Shown here: positions 1 through 11,800 of the stretch, piece after piece
Numbering within the stretch: the first letter of the stretch is position 1
Layout: each line of letters starts with the position of its first letter
DNA from: Viridothelium virens
Lineage: Eukaryota > Ascomycota > Dothideomycetes > Trypetheliales > Trypetheliaceae
Length of the DNA: 64,000 nucleotides
NCBI GenBank assembly: GCA_010094025.1
Contig: ML991814.1
Coordinates: 124,001-188,000, forward strand
Reading direction: 5' to 3'
Made by a program: the position numbers and the translations under genes
The notes under the pieces: generated by a model
What the model saw: the letters and a program-made list of their open reading frames with translations, nothing else
Database searches by the model: none
What the model was told of the DNA's origin: nothing

Positions 1-429
1 CAGGCAGGAGGGAAGTGAGGGCGGGCCTGGCGCTTTGGATATTGGACTTTTCGGGGGTTTTGGGGAATGACAATGATGGCTGAAGCAGAAAACCCAAGAA
101 ATCACATTTAGTGTCATCCCGTGGAATCCCTGTCCGGTACCGAGCAGGGTGGTCCAAGCGCCCCGCGATCAAGTTGCATCACCTCCCACCCTCCATTAAG
201 CGTGCCCAAACTGGCTAGCAACTGTTTACATCTCAGGTCTTCTCTTCAACCACCCCCCAGCCACCGCGTTTTGTTTATAGCCCCGCCACTTCTTTTCTCA
301 TCTGCTCTTCTCGTCTCATCTCCGCATTCGCATTCCTCCTAGGTCTTATACACCTTGCATAGTCATTCTCTCATTGCGCATTATTGCATTTCGAAGAGAT
401 ACATACTACTACTTACCACTATCACCACC
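1..429. other. 5' flank of the SAP-like gene
   Basis: No gene recognised. Positions about 290-345 are CT-rich (runs of TTCTC/TCATC), a pattern common just upstream of start codons in filamentous fungi, so this is probably promoter and 5' leader of the gene starting at 430. The short open frames here lack any recognisable protein character. Confidence 0.5.
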
Positions 430-1585
430 ATGTCGGCTTGGCTTCGTCGGCAAAATAAAGGCGATTTGCAGCATCTGGCGGATGAATCAGGCTTCAGTGT
501 GTAAGATGCGATCGCATACTATTCGAGAGCTTGGAACTGCGACTAACAGTAATATGCTCTAGGCCTGACACAATTCGCAAGAACGAGCTAGCCGATGCAT
601 TAGACAAACACCTTCAAGGCAACGCGTCGCATCTGTCTTCGAAACCCTCACTTTCAGATTACTATGGTCGCAGCTCATCGCCCGTGAAGAAGGAACCAGG
701 AAATGGCGCGAAGGCTCCTGCTGCCGACGAAACGGACATAAAAGTGCCCAAAAAGCCCGGCCGCAGAAAAACGATCAAAGAGGAAGATCTCGAGACAACG
801 TATGTGATTTCCTGCGCCGACATGTGTCAACGTTCATGCACCTCTTCATCAATCACGCCAGCAAACGTGTACTAATATTTACCAGAGGCGAATCTTCGTC
901 TCCAACAACCGCTCTGGCGACGCGCACACCACGTGCTGTCCAACAAATTGCTGAGCGCGTTCCCCTCCCGGCTTCTCCTGCACAGATGGCGGATATCATC
1001 GATAGACAATCGACCGCGATTCAGGCTAGAGTCAATGCGTTATGGGAGAAATCGGGTCTCGTTGAGGGGATTGAAAACCTCCGAGACGGGCTCAGCTCCG
1101 TCGATGCCGTTGGGACTTTGATCGCCCTTAACGAAGGACTGTCTCTAAGCCGGACTACTATGCCTTTGAAGCATGCGTTTGATATACCCGCTAGCGACCT
1201 CCTCCGAACGCCCAGAATAGCGGTCAGCCTCCCGGACCTCTTTCAGTTAGTGACACCACACTTCTGGTACACTTCACTTGTGTGGGGTACATCCACTCTG
1301 GCACTTCCTCTACTTTTCGCCTACTTCATCAATTTCACTATCAAAGCCAGGCCAACACAGCCATCGAGACGATTGCAATATCAAGTTGACCCTCTCGTCT
1401 TCCATCTCTCCAAGTTTGTCGTGACTCTGACCGTCTACTGGGGAAGTAGTCGATTCTTTGGTATCATCTCCGACGAGGTCGTAAAGGACATCAACGAGCA
1501 CATCCTAGGCGGACCTTCTGGGATGCTTACAGGTGCCTTAATTGGAGTCATCACCGCTATCTACGAGGCCATATTGAGGAAATAG
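430..1585 (+). CDS. SAP/HeH-like N-terminus with C-terminal membrane segments, conserved unnamed fungal protein
   Basis: Three exons, 430-500, 563-799 and 886-1585, join in phase to 335 residues; introns are GTAAG..CTAG (62 nt) and GTATG..CCAG (86 nt). Residues about 3-40 look like a SAP/HeH or Rho-N type helix-extension-helix (MSAWLRRQNKGDLQHLADES... followed by KNELADALDKHL), a fold that usually binds DNA or chromatin. A basic, Ser/Pro-rich linker with a nuclear-signal-like PKKPGRRKTIK follows. The C-terminal half has hydrophobic stretches near residues 225-250, 270-295 and 310-330, so the protein is probably membrane-embedded. A SAP-like head plus membrane tail recalls inner-nuclear-membrane proteins such as Heh1/Src1, but no LEM or MSC motif is visible. 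Family function is unknown to me; nuclear envelope placement is inference. Confidence 0.75.
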
Positions 1586-2357
1586 TGAGCATCTGCGCAA
1601 TATCAAATGTTAAAAAAATCTGAAATGTCAATTAATGTTTATGTGGAATCTCAGGGCTTCATGTTTCAATTTGGGGGTTGCGGTCTTCTCTGCGTGGGTC
1701 GGCTGTACATGGGATAGGTGCCGCATGTGCAGAAAGCCAGGGCGAAGCTGGCGTTTGAGGCGCAAAGCAGATACCACGACTCAGTCACTATGATGAGGAT
1801 TCTACGTTTTTGGATCGGGAGTTCAGTCGCTTGTACACATCTTACGTATCTGTAGAAAACGAACGCTTTTCCATCCCTTTGATTTGTTGCCGTTGGCAAC
1901 AGAGCATTGTCCTAAAACGAGCAGGGAGCTTGTGATAGTTCTCAGACGTTGATGGATTCCAGCCACCAGTGACAAAAATTGCCACTCGCCAAAATATGAA
2001 TTGGTACGTTTCGTCTTATACGTGATGGGAAATCAACGAATCTACTGTTGGCGGAGTTTTGGCCAGTTCTGGAGAGAGCCTTCGCGCTCCGCAAGCTGGC
2101 GCGGGCATGGGCGAGGGGCCTGGGCGGAGGAGAGGCGGGATAAGGGAGTCACGTTAATTCCACCCCACTGCCTCGCTCACCTACGAAACATTTTCGAAAA
2201 GTTGAAAACCAAACGCGCCCAACAGCCTTTGTCATCCGCATTCTACCGCCAGTGTCTATCTCAGAGACTCTATTGTCAAACGTCGACTATACAATACAGC
2301 GCACAGATACGGAATAACATTGACTGATTGGGAATTCGATTGTACACAACCGTCAAG
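1586..2357. other. Intergenic region and eIF2alpha promoter/leader
   Basis: No gene recognised. Short open frames on both strands lack protein character. The 150 bases before 2358 are C/A-rich and probably form the eIF2alpha leader. Confidence 0.5.
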
Positions 2358-3346
2358 ATGTCGCTGACAAATTGTCGGTATTATGAGGAGAAATACCCAG
2401 AGATAGATAGCTTTGTGATGGTAAATGTGAAGCAGGTCAGTCTTACGGCATCTTCATCATTAATGCCGATCTTTCTAATTTCATGTTGTAGATCGCAGAA
2501 ATGGGTGCCTACGTCAAGCTCCTCGAATATGACAACATTGATGGCATGATTCTCCTCTCCGAATTATCCAGACGACGTATTCGAAGTATCCAAAAATTGA
2601 TCCGTGTCGGCCGTAACGAGGTTGTCGTCGTCCTCCGTGTCGATAAAGAGAAAGGATACATCGACTTGTCCAAGCGACGGGTCTCGCCCGAAGATATCAC
2701 TAAATGCGACGAGCGGTACAACAAGAGCAAGACGGTACACTCTATCATGCGACACGTCGCAGAAAAGACAAGCACGCCCATTGAAGAGCTCTACAAGGCC
2801 ATTGGCTGGCCACTGAACAAAAAATACGGCCACTCACTCGATGCTTTCCAGCTCTCAATAACCAATCCCGACATCTGGCAGGAGGTTGCGTTCCCGAACG
2901 ATGTCGTCAAAGACGAGTTGCTATCATATATTGGAAAGCGTCTCACACCACAACCCACTAAAGTCCGCGCGGATATCGAGGTCACCTGCTTCAGCTACGA
3001 CGGTATCGATGCCGTGAAGACCGCCCTTCGATGCGCTGAAGCAAACAACACATCCGGCACGCAGGTGAAGGTCAAATTGGTATCGCCGCCATTGTACGTG
3101 TTGACGAGCCAGACTTTGGACAAGAATGTGGGGCTTCAGTTGTTGGAGCAGGCGATTCAGGCGATCGATGCGAATATCAAAGCCGCCGGGGGCAGCTGTG
3201 TGGTGAAGATGGCACCGAAGGCGGTTACGGAGGGCGATGACGCACAATTGCAGGCGCTGATGGAGAAGAATGAGAGGGAGAATCAGGAGGTCAGTGGGGA
3301 CGAAGATGAGAGCGCTAGTGACGAGAGGGTTGTGGAGGGCGACTGA
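2358..3346 (+). CDS. SUI2: Translation initiation factor eIF2 alpha subunit
   Basis: Two exons, 2358-2435 and 2492-3346, joined over a 56-nt GTCAGT..GTAG intron, encode 310 residues, the normal length. The N-terminal S1/OB domain starts CRYYEEKYPEIDSFVMVNV, followed by AYVKLLEYDNIDGMILLSEL. The regulatory loop LSELSRRRIRSI carries the serine equivalent to yeast Ser51, target of Gcn2-type kinases. KGYIDLSKRRVSPEDI and the helical domain follow, and the C-terminal alpha/beta domain ends in the usual acidic tail (GDEDESASDERVVEGD). It forms the eIF2 ternary complex with GTP and initiator Met-tRNA; phosphorylation of the loop serine blocks eIF2B. Nothing is unusual except the early intron after codon 26. 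Single-copy housekeeping gene; identification is very secure. Confidence 0.97.
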
Positions 3347-3895
3347 GCGCTTGTTCTCAGGAATTGGTCACTGTGGTTGATTGAGGTTTCAATCAACGTA
3401 TCAATGCTCTTCAGGGCTTCTATGCACACTGCGGAGCATATACCTGAGTCGGGTATCTGGACAAAAGCCGAAGAGGTTCGAGGTTGGCGTTGAAGTCCAG
3501 GATGGTGCAAGCCCTAAAACCACCCTCAAATGAAGACTTATGATCAGCATTGCAAATGAATTAGATTTCACTAAACACCTTCCTATTTCTATTATTTAAT
3601 GTTCCAAAGCAAGCATTCTTGACAACACTGAAGCGAGTGAGAGATTCGAAATGACAGCATTGCCAAGCCCCAGCCCCACATGCTGCCAAGTGCCAACTTT
3701 TCCATGCGAATACCAATCTTGCCAAATTTACTCGTTTTCCTCCGCTGTCTACGCTTTGACCTCCTACCTAGTGCAGTATAATCTGTTCTTCTAGGAAGTC
3801 GCGGAGACCTGCAAAGGAGGTACAGCCCCAAGTGGATTCAATTGAGCAGCCGAACGAAGCTCTGAAGCTCCGAGGTAGCTTCATAAACACCAAGC
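3347..3895. other. Intergenic region between eIF2alpha and the TRP channel
   Basis: About 550 bases with no recognisable gene. It should hold the eIF2alpha 3' end and the channel promoter. No convincing motif found. Confidence 0.4.
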
Positions 3896-5859
3896 ATGGT
3901 CCAGTGGGGGGAATTGTTATGGGGAAATGGCAGAGAACGGCGTCGTCTACGCGATGAGGCCAGACACCGTACTTATTTCCAAATCATTCGGCCTGGCGGC
4001 CTTCAATTGACGTCTTGACAGTACTTCCCAGACATGACGGAGAATTCATCCCCTCCGCAATCCCCGCGTTAGAAGTCACCAAAACCGCCCTCCGCCTCAA
4101 GCACCAAGTCGAAGAAGTCATACCCTGCGAACTCGAGGAAGACCGGGTCACGAAAGCACATAGTCCTATCATTACACCAGCAGTCATCAAGACCGCAAAG
4201 TCGGCTGGCGGAGAGCAATACGGAGCTTGTGTCGTCTTCTGTCTCCTCATCTGCAAAAAATGGTTCAAGAAGCAGGCCATTCTGGAGCTGTGGGACGCAG
4301 ACTTGCATATTGTACGCGCATGTGCATGCGAGGTTTTGGCGAAAAGAATCATCGAAGAGGAAGAGAATGAGGAGTACCTGCACCAGGAGGTATTGCTGAA
4401 ACGATACTCTATTATTGTAAATGGAGAAGAGACGGCACCTGCTAATGCGGTGGAGAGAGCCGTCGATCTGCATGCATTGAGGGTCATTGGGTCCTCAGGC
4501 TATCAGAAGTGTATACAATATCTGTGGAAGGGATGGCTTGTTCAGGATGACGAGGATCCATCTCGATTTGTAGCGTACGACCGGAAAGACAAGACGGACT
4601 ACTGGCTACATTTCGATCCAGATAGGATGCGAGTCCCATTCTATCAAAATGCTCTGGAAATATTCTTCTCAATCGTCTACCTTGCGCTCTTTACTGGAGC
4701 AATCAACACGGTCAACCCATCGGCAGATTTGGATGTTGTCGAAGTTTTGCTCTACATCTTCACACTAGGGTTCATCTGTGATGAGGTGTCGAAATTCAGC
4801 AAAGTCGGTATTTACTATCTCAGCTTCTGGAATGCCTTCAATAGGTATGCCTTACTCTTTGCTCCGCTTTTGCCACCACTGACGATTCGCTCCAGTACCC
4901 TCTACACCCTCCTTACAGCTAGCTTCATCACCCGCATGGTTGCCCTTGCCCACCCTGTGGACGACTCAAAGCGCTACCACTTCAATGAAATCTCCTACAA
5001 CCTCCTCGCCTGCACCGCTCCCTTCTTCTGGTCCCGTCTCCTCCTCTACCTCGACACCTACCGCTTCTTCGGCGCCATGCTCGTCGTCCTCAAAGTCATG
5101 ATGAAAGAGTCCATCCTCTTCTTCACCCTCCTCATCGTCGTCATCATCGGCTTCCTCCAAGCCTTCATCGGCCTCGATCAGGCTGACAACAACATCACTG
5201 CCACCAACTTCGTCATCCAGTCCATGGTCAAGGCGATCCTGACCTCTCCGGAATTCGAGGGTTTCGACAACTTTGCGCCTCCATTCGGCCTCATACTCTA
5301 CTACATCTTCACCTTCGTGGTCATGGTGCTACTGCTGAATATCCTAATCGCTCTGTATAATTCGGCGTATGAGGATATTGCGGGGAACTCGGATGATGAA
5401 TATATGGGGCTCTTCTCTCAAAAGACCCTTGGGTTCGTGAGAGCGCCTGACGAGAACGTCTTCATTGCGCCGCTCAACCTCATCGAGATCGTGTTCCTGG
5501 TTCTGCCCTTTGAGTGGTGGATGCCGAAGCGGCAGTATGAGCGTCTGAATGATGCAGTTATGGGGACAGTGTATAGTCCGCTACTGCTAGTGACGGCGTG
5601 GATCGAGACGCGCGAGGCGTATCGGGTGAGGAGGAATCGGAGGAGGGGAGAGGTGGATGATGATACTGTGGAGGAGTGGGAGCAGATGGTTGAAGAGGTG
5701 GATTTGGAGGGTGAGGGATGGACTAAGACGGTGGAGAGGACGAAGCCAGATGTGGCCAACGATGCTACGCTGCTAGAGGTGAGAGAGCTGAGGAAAGAGA
5801 TCAAGGAGTTGAGAGAGATGCTGGTGGGGATGAAAGGCGCGAACGGGGACGGTGTGTAG
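3896..5859 (+). CDS. YVC1: Vacuolar TRP-type cation channel, Yvc1-like
   Basis: Rebuilt as three exons, 3896-3968, 4022-4844 and 4896-5859 (619 residues). The start lies in a 73-nt first exon (MVQWGELLWGN) spliced by a 53-nt GTACTT..ACAG intron to LLPRHDGEFIPSAIPAL; no ATG exists in the main open frame before that. The second intron is only 51 nt, a multiple of three and stop-free, but has GTATGC, CTGAC and CCAG; removing it gives FWNAFNSTLYTLLTASF, which matches the family. Features: cytosolic N-terminal domain (VVFCLLICKKWF, ELWDADLHIVRA), about six membrane segments between residues 220 and 480, pore region near FIGLDQADNNITATNF, S6 with VMVLLLNILIALYNSAYEDI, and a C-terminal coiled coil (LLEVRELRKEIKELREML). 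Yvc1 channels release Ca2+ from the vacuole under stretch or osmotic shock. Confidence 0.92.
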
Positions 5860-6468
5860 ACTTTCTGTTTTATGCATTGGTGGTTGACTGTTTTACATGA
5901 GCCTTTGGGGAGATCAGCATGGAGTTCAGGGAGCATTTATTTCTGGCATGATCGATAAGTCAATCGCGTCCTCCATGGTATTATACTACCAGCTATCAGA
6001 TGTTAGTAGTCACAATAGCCTTGAAAGTATCTGCAAAGAAACCTATACACTTACAAAGGGACACAACGGACTGCAAGCGACGCTCTGGCTGGCCCTTACA
6101 CATCTCAGTCACTGTTACTATCACACTGGGGAGCGGTACGTCATCATCGTCCAAGCCCTGCAGGACACGCTTCGACCTGTATAGTGAATGCTAATTTCCA
6201 CAGCGGCCAACGTACCAAACGCATCAAATCATTAACTACTATTCTACCAATCTGAGCGTATCAGCTTAAGAGATAGCCAGCCTGATTGAGTGGCAATAGG
6301 TTTGCGAGTCTCACGTAAAATGCTATCACGCTAATAGCGATCAAACACTTATGCTCCTTGAAGCGTAGAGCATCAGTCACATAAATGTTTTTGTCCTTTC
6401 TTGCACTCTCTCCTCTCCGCGACAAATCTTCTCCTCCCGGTCCCTTCTCATTACAGACTTTCGTGCTT
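5860..6468. other. Convergent 3' intergenic region
   Basis: Lies between the 3' ends of the TRP channel (plus) and the GH5 gene (minus). No gene or terminator structure recognised; it should contain both poly(A) regions. Confidence 0.4.
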
Positions 6469-8395
6469 TCATCCCAGCACCCTTGCATGCTCCTCCAAAA
6501 TTCGATTCAAGCCGTCCCGTTGCACACACTCCTCAAATCGAAAACTCTTGGCACACTCCTCTAACTCCTCCTTGCCTAAATTCCGAAACAACTCCGCAAA
6601 CTCCCCCTGCAAGCATCCCGCGACCCACATCTGATTGACCACCCGAATCATCTGGCGCTCCGTGTTCCATGGTGTAGGGTACTGGTCATCTGAGTTTGGC
6701 GCCGCTTGCCTAATCCAGTCGACGAGCGGATGTATGACAGCATCTACGGAAGCGTTGGGTCGTCGTCCCCAGGCATCGAGTTGAAGCGCCGTTTTGCGCG
6801 CCAAGAAGGGCGCAATGACGCGGAGGTAGGGGGAGGAGGGAGAGAGGTGGACCATGCCTTGCATGCCGATGTCCTAAGTGAAGATTTCAGCCGCTATCCC
6901 GGGCACAAAGCTGGAAGAAAAAAGAGGTAATGAGGGATGCCGACCTTGTAGAGCCAAATGGTCCAATGGATCTGGTGTTTGTCGTAAATGCGGAGCTGCT
7001 CACCGAGGACTTCGTATCGGGCTTTGTTGATCTCTTCGGCGCGAGCTTCGCCGCCGTCGAGGTCCGGCTGTGCGTAGACGGGACCAAATTCGCCATTCCA
7101 GCAGGGAACTTTGTGGTCGATCATGAATTGGGCTTTGCGGATGAATTGTTGTTCGAGTTTGGCTTTCTGACTGACATCGCCTGTGTAGGTTTCACCCCAA
7201 GGGAAACCCATTGTCTATAATGGTAAGGATTCTTGCATCATATAAGGTTCGGTACCAACTTGAAGCCGCTTACGGTGTAGTCGTGCAGGGCGTAAACGCA
7301 GTTGGGAAGGACTTTATCAAAGAACTTCCACTCCATAGCCATGGTGTTGCCGTCAAGCCATAGTATGTGGTTCGGATCAACCGCACGTATTGCTTTCTCG
7401 ACTCGCTCATAAAAGATAGGTAGGCGCCAGTGCTTAGGATCACATGGTTCATTGATGGGATTGTAGCCTGCAACGTATGGATTATCATTGTAACGAGCTG
7501 CTAGCTGTTCCCACAGCCAGATGGTCCGGTCTTGGAAATCTTTATGATCCCAAAAGGCCTATAGCACATTTATCAGTCCTCTCGAATGCTCAGTACCCCT
7601 GAGAAAGAATACATGTAGAAGTAGGTTAAAGGGGTTTCTCACGGCATAATTTGTACAGTTATCAGAATGCCAGTCCGGATTCTGCCCGCCGGGGACGGTA
7701 TGCATATCCAGGATGGTATAGATGCCTTCTTTTGCGCACTATACAATTGTTGTCAGTGTTCTGGAAGGGGAGGTATAAATTTAGCATTAAATAAGGTAGT
7801 AGAGGAGAGTGGCTTAAACGACTGCTGAAGGGAAATATCTCAATCTCGACAGCTCCAGTAACGAAATCACGGCATCACTATGGAGAGATTGAAGGCTATA
7901 AGAATTAGAAAGTTCCTTACTAGATCAATGACTCGATCAAGATGCTTGAAGCCATCCCTTTTTAATACCCGGGGGTTCATATCATCTTCGAAATGATGAT
8001 AATTGAAGGGAACCCGCAGACAATTCAGCCCACTCCTCGCCAAGAACTTGGCATCTGCCTCCATGAAGAAATATTCCAAGAACTTGTCAAAGAACAGCTT
8101 GTACTTCTCGGGACCGAGGACGTCAAGCATGGCGGCTCGATGCTGAGACTCGCTACCAGGATAGCCGGTGATGAAATTCTCCATACTGAATTGAGGTTGG
8201 CATCTCGTTCTTGAAGATCGAAACTTTGAGGTAATCGAACATAACGTCCTTCAAGCCTCTTCTGTTTTCTGGCTTGAGTTAAAGAACATTCACGTACTTC
8301 ATCCATCCCGCCAGACTGGCACCGCGAAGGATGACCGATGTCCCATGCTCATCCACCACCTTTTCTCCGGATACTTTTAGGAAAGCGTTTGGCAT
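6469..8395 (-). CDS. Glycoside hydrolase family 5 enzyme, probably intracellular
   Basis: Six exons (8298-8395, 7921-8185, 7643-7738, 7274-7558, 6945-7214, 6469-6873) join in phase to 472 residues. The start MPNAFLKVSGEKVVDEHG fits the family opening and has no signal peptide. RGASLAGWMNMENFITGYPG, LRVPFNYHHFEDD and LDMHTVPGGQNPDWHSDN are typical GH5 strands. The acid/base glutamate is in NPINEPCDP and the nucleophile in CWNGEFGPVY, both present, so activity is likely. The likely substrate is a beta-linked glucan or glycoside, but I cannot name the subfamily. The donor before the last exon is GTCGGC, a weak site, yet skipping that intron breaks WLYKDIGMQGMVHLSP, so it is probably right. Gene lies 3'-to-3' with the TRP channel. 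Confidence 0.88.
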
Positions 8396-8810
8396 CCCTA
8401 CCCAGACTCACGAAAGGTATGTTTGTTGAGGCCATTTCGCTGTCAACACGCTCGATTTACGTTATGGATGGATCCAGGACCCACGGTCAAAGTTTTTCGG
8501 TCCATTTACACCCGAAACGTACTAAGTATTACCTACTTAATTACGGAGTACCACCGCATCTTTCCAACACTTATAAAGCCACCTAAAGGGCTACTGTAGA
8601 AAAGAGTTGAATCACACATCCGTTGTATTTTGAAGCCACCTATTGAATTCAATGTAAAGCAAGAACACCGAACGAGGCATCCTGTATGGGTCTTCGCTCC
8701 TGTCAATGACCAAAACCCCCCGGCATCATGCTTCAATGCTCATTAAAGTGTATACAAAATGAGAAAGACCCAATCCAAAGGTAAGACGATGCAATGAAGA
8801 AAAAATGCCA
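8396..8810. other. Promoter region of the GH5 gene
   Basis: Lies upstream of the minus-strand GH5 start and downstream of the Spo71-like stop. It carries one copy of TACGGAGTA (8542-8550), a short motif met again upstream of the GST gene. No gene recognised. Confidence 0.4.
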
Positions 8811-11800
8811 TCACTTCTTCTCTAAAAGTCGCACATCCTCCCCCGCCTGCAGTCGCTCGATCTCGCCTCCGATACTCATAACCCAATGATCTTTCTCGGC
8901 GCGACTTCTCGTCTTGAAAACAATACTGCGACCCGGTACACCCAGACTACTCACCAACTTCAACCGCTGCCTCCTCTGCTCCGACCCTAGCATCCCCGTT
9001 CCAGTCTTCTTCTTATCACCAACATTCCCCTGATCCCCAGGCGCTCGAAACAAATTCTTCTTCTTCCCATGCCACACGACGAAGCACGTCGCAGTATCCT
9101 CATCACAGCTCGTCCAGCCATCCGCATACCTCCTCGGCAACGCCTGATGCCCCGGCCGATTCGGATCAAACGTACGATTCCGATACAGCAGATCGCCCTC
9201 CGTCACCAACCCACTGTACACATAACACCCCTGAAGATCGATCGCGCCCACCCGCTCCTGATGCACATGCGCAACCTCGGTGCCGGACCGCCTCCTCGCC
9301 GTCTCCTGAAACACCAGCAGCTGCCCGGGACACAGCACGAGCGTGCACCGGGCAAACACCGCATGCCTCCGCGGCTTGCGGTACAGCGTGCCCGCGAGCA
9401 GCACCGCGCGACACGGCCCCGCCAGCCCGCACAAGTGGTACAGCTGGGGTGACGCGACCGACGCGCCGACCTCCCATTTCCGCGCGAATTGCCCCACGTA
9501 CGCCTCGCTTTCCTCGTCGATGCGCAGGGCCGCGAAGTTGGTTGCGCGGACGGATTTGTACAGGGCGAGGTCGGCGGCGATGCGCTGGGTCCAGTACGCG
9601 ACGAGGGAGCGCAGGCGCTGCGTCCATTCGGTTTTGGTTGAGCTGTTGTACGCTTGCAGACGGATGATGAGCCCGTTGCGCAGGAGCAGCTCGAAGGTGC
9701 GCGCTTCGTCGAATTGTTGCGTTGCGCCGTCTTCTTGGGGGCTGTCGTCGACGGCTTGGTGGAACTCGACGTCGGAGCCGGAGTCTAGGTGCTGGTCGGC
9801 TGGGGTGGCGCCGCGTGTGACGTTGCGGATGCGGAGGATGTTGGTGAGCTTGATGACGCCGTCGCAGTTGCGGAGGGTGTCGGCTGTTCGTTCGGCTTCG
9901 TCTGCTGCTTCGCGGTCGCGTTGGCGTATTTCGTTGGAGGAATGGCTGTGCTGTCGAGCTAGCCATTTAATCTTACCATGCTCGTCGAGCTCGTACGGGT
10001 GAATAGCGTATATTATGGGTGTCTGCTCTGCTATCTCATGGGCGGTGGGAACTTTCGTGCCGGTCCGCATCGGTAGCTTAGGAGGCGGGGGTGGAGTGAC
10101 TTTGGCAGGTCGAGAAAATGCAAGGAATTGGCTATGTGTAGAGAAATATAGCCGTTTGAAGAACATCCGTCCTAGCCGCTGGTCCTGACCCGTCTGAGAG
10201 GTGAGTCTGATGAGAAACCCTTCAATAGGTGGTGGCTCTATCATGGGCTGAACTGCCGAACCCTTTAGAGAGGTTGGGTAGTGCTGCTTGGGACGAAGTT
10301 CGAGATCATGAGATTGCTCCATGGCGATTGTACCGTACATTTTTCGTTCATTTGCTCCATGAATCCATTCTAACCGATCGTATCGTTTCCATGCAAGACC
10401 AACATGGTGGTCATGTGCCCATGTCTGCACGATATCTCCACAGTGTGGCGCTTTTTGGAGCATGTTTACGCATCGTTCGATGATATTTCCTGCAACAGCT
10501 TGCTCCTCCTGTAGAGTGTTAGATATCGCAGTCTCGTCACCGTCCGCAGCTTGAGCAATGTCGCGAGAGGCTTCCAGTTTGTCAAAAGGGTTGGTCAAGA
10601 CCAACTGGACGTCCAGGTCAGGCACAATTACTTGGAGGGTTTGGTTGCGGTACCAGCCATTGATGTTGCGTAGGAATGTATACCACTCCATCGAGTCCGC
10701 CCCAGATTGCGGCTGCATGATGAATATCCTTGTCCCTTTGCTTTCGGGTTGCCACATTACCACGGTCTTGTCCAGAGAGGAGTACAGGTTGATGCCAGTG
10801 GACTTAGGATCTAGTAGGATTTGGTACATAGGCCGTTTCCGCACATGCTCCTGCTCTAGAGCTGGTATGACTCTCGTCTTGTACAATTGTAATTTGAAGC
10901 CTGCTTGTTCTTCACCGACCGTCGCTCGGCAGACTACCATCAATTCTCTCCACTTTTCTAGCGTTCTAGACTCGATCTTTTGACTATCATTCTCGTCGAA
11001 GTCCTTTGGAAGTTGCTGCTGACTCCAGTCGACTCGTACCAGCATCCGCTCCATTTTCATAATCTGACCCTCTTGGCGAGTTGGTCTCCGAAGGTTGCGC
11101 GCTGATCGCTGTTGACTGACTTGAGCAAGCTTGGCTTTCATTTGTAATTCATTTTTTGCAAGCTGGTTAGATAAATTGAAGCGCACTGGGCCAAGAGATT
11201 GCTTTCGCGCTTTGTTGGGGTCTGGTCCGATTGCAGGAGCCTCGGTGGGCTTGCCGTTGTCTGTATGATCTTGTGGCTGAGCTGACAGACCCACTTTGGA
11301 CTTCAGCTTTCGAGATGCCGAGCTTTCGGGACGTGTTTCTGCCACGTTCGAGTTGCCTCTGCCTTGCTCATCATGCCGAACCAGTGAAGTTGTGGATGTC
11401 GTTGTAAGTGGCCGGTCTTCGCTAGCGGAGCGTACACCAGTGGTCAAACTATCACCGCTGGATTTGGAGCCAGACCCACCCATACCATTGTTATCCTCCG
11501 GTACGGTAGACAGCGGCCGGATACGTGGGGACGAATCGTCATTCTTCTGAAGCTGGGGTGATGACTGTTCGATAGCTGTATGAAAGGAGGGAGTCTCAGA
11601 GTCCCGGCGCTTCTTGCTCCCACTCCTTTGAAAACTGGAGCCCCCTCCACTCGTGTTTTCTGGCGACAGTCCTGTCCTTGCATCCTCATATTTTGTTTCT
11701 TGCCTCTCTGGTTTTTGTATGGTTGCCTCCTCTTCTACAACTGGTGGAGGAATGGGGCTAGCCCTGCTCGCCTCTACAGCAGGAGGCGACTTCGTAGTGG

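Noticed and set aside
4966-5160. Acidic 64-codon minus frame in the TRP channel
   Set aside because: Antisense of membrane-segment codons (TTC/CTC runs give Glu/Glu-Asp antisense).
9166-10002. Long frames on both strands (266 and 219 codons) inside the Spo71-like gene
   Set aside because: They lie within a conserved coding frame in GC-rich DNA; their Arg/Ser/His-rich text is typical of shadow frames.
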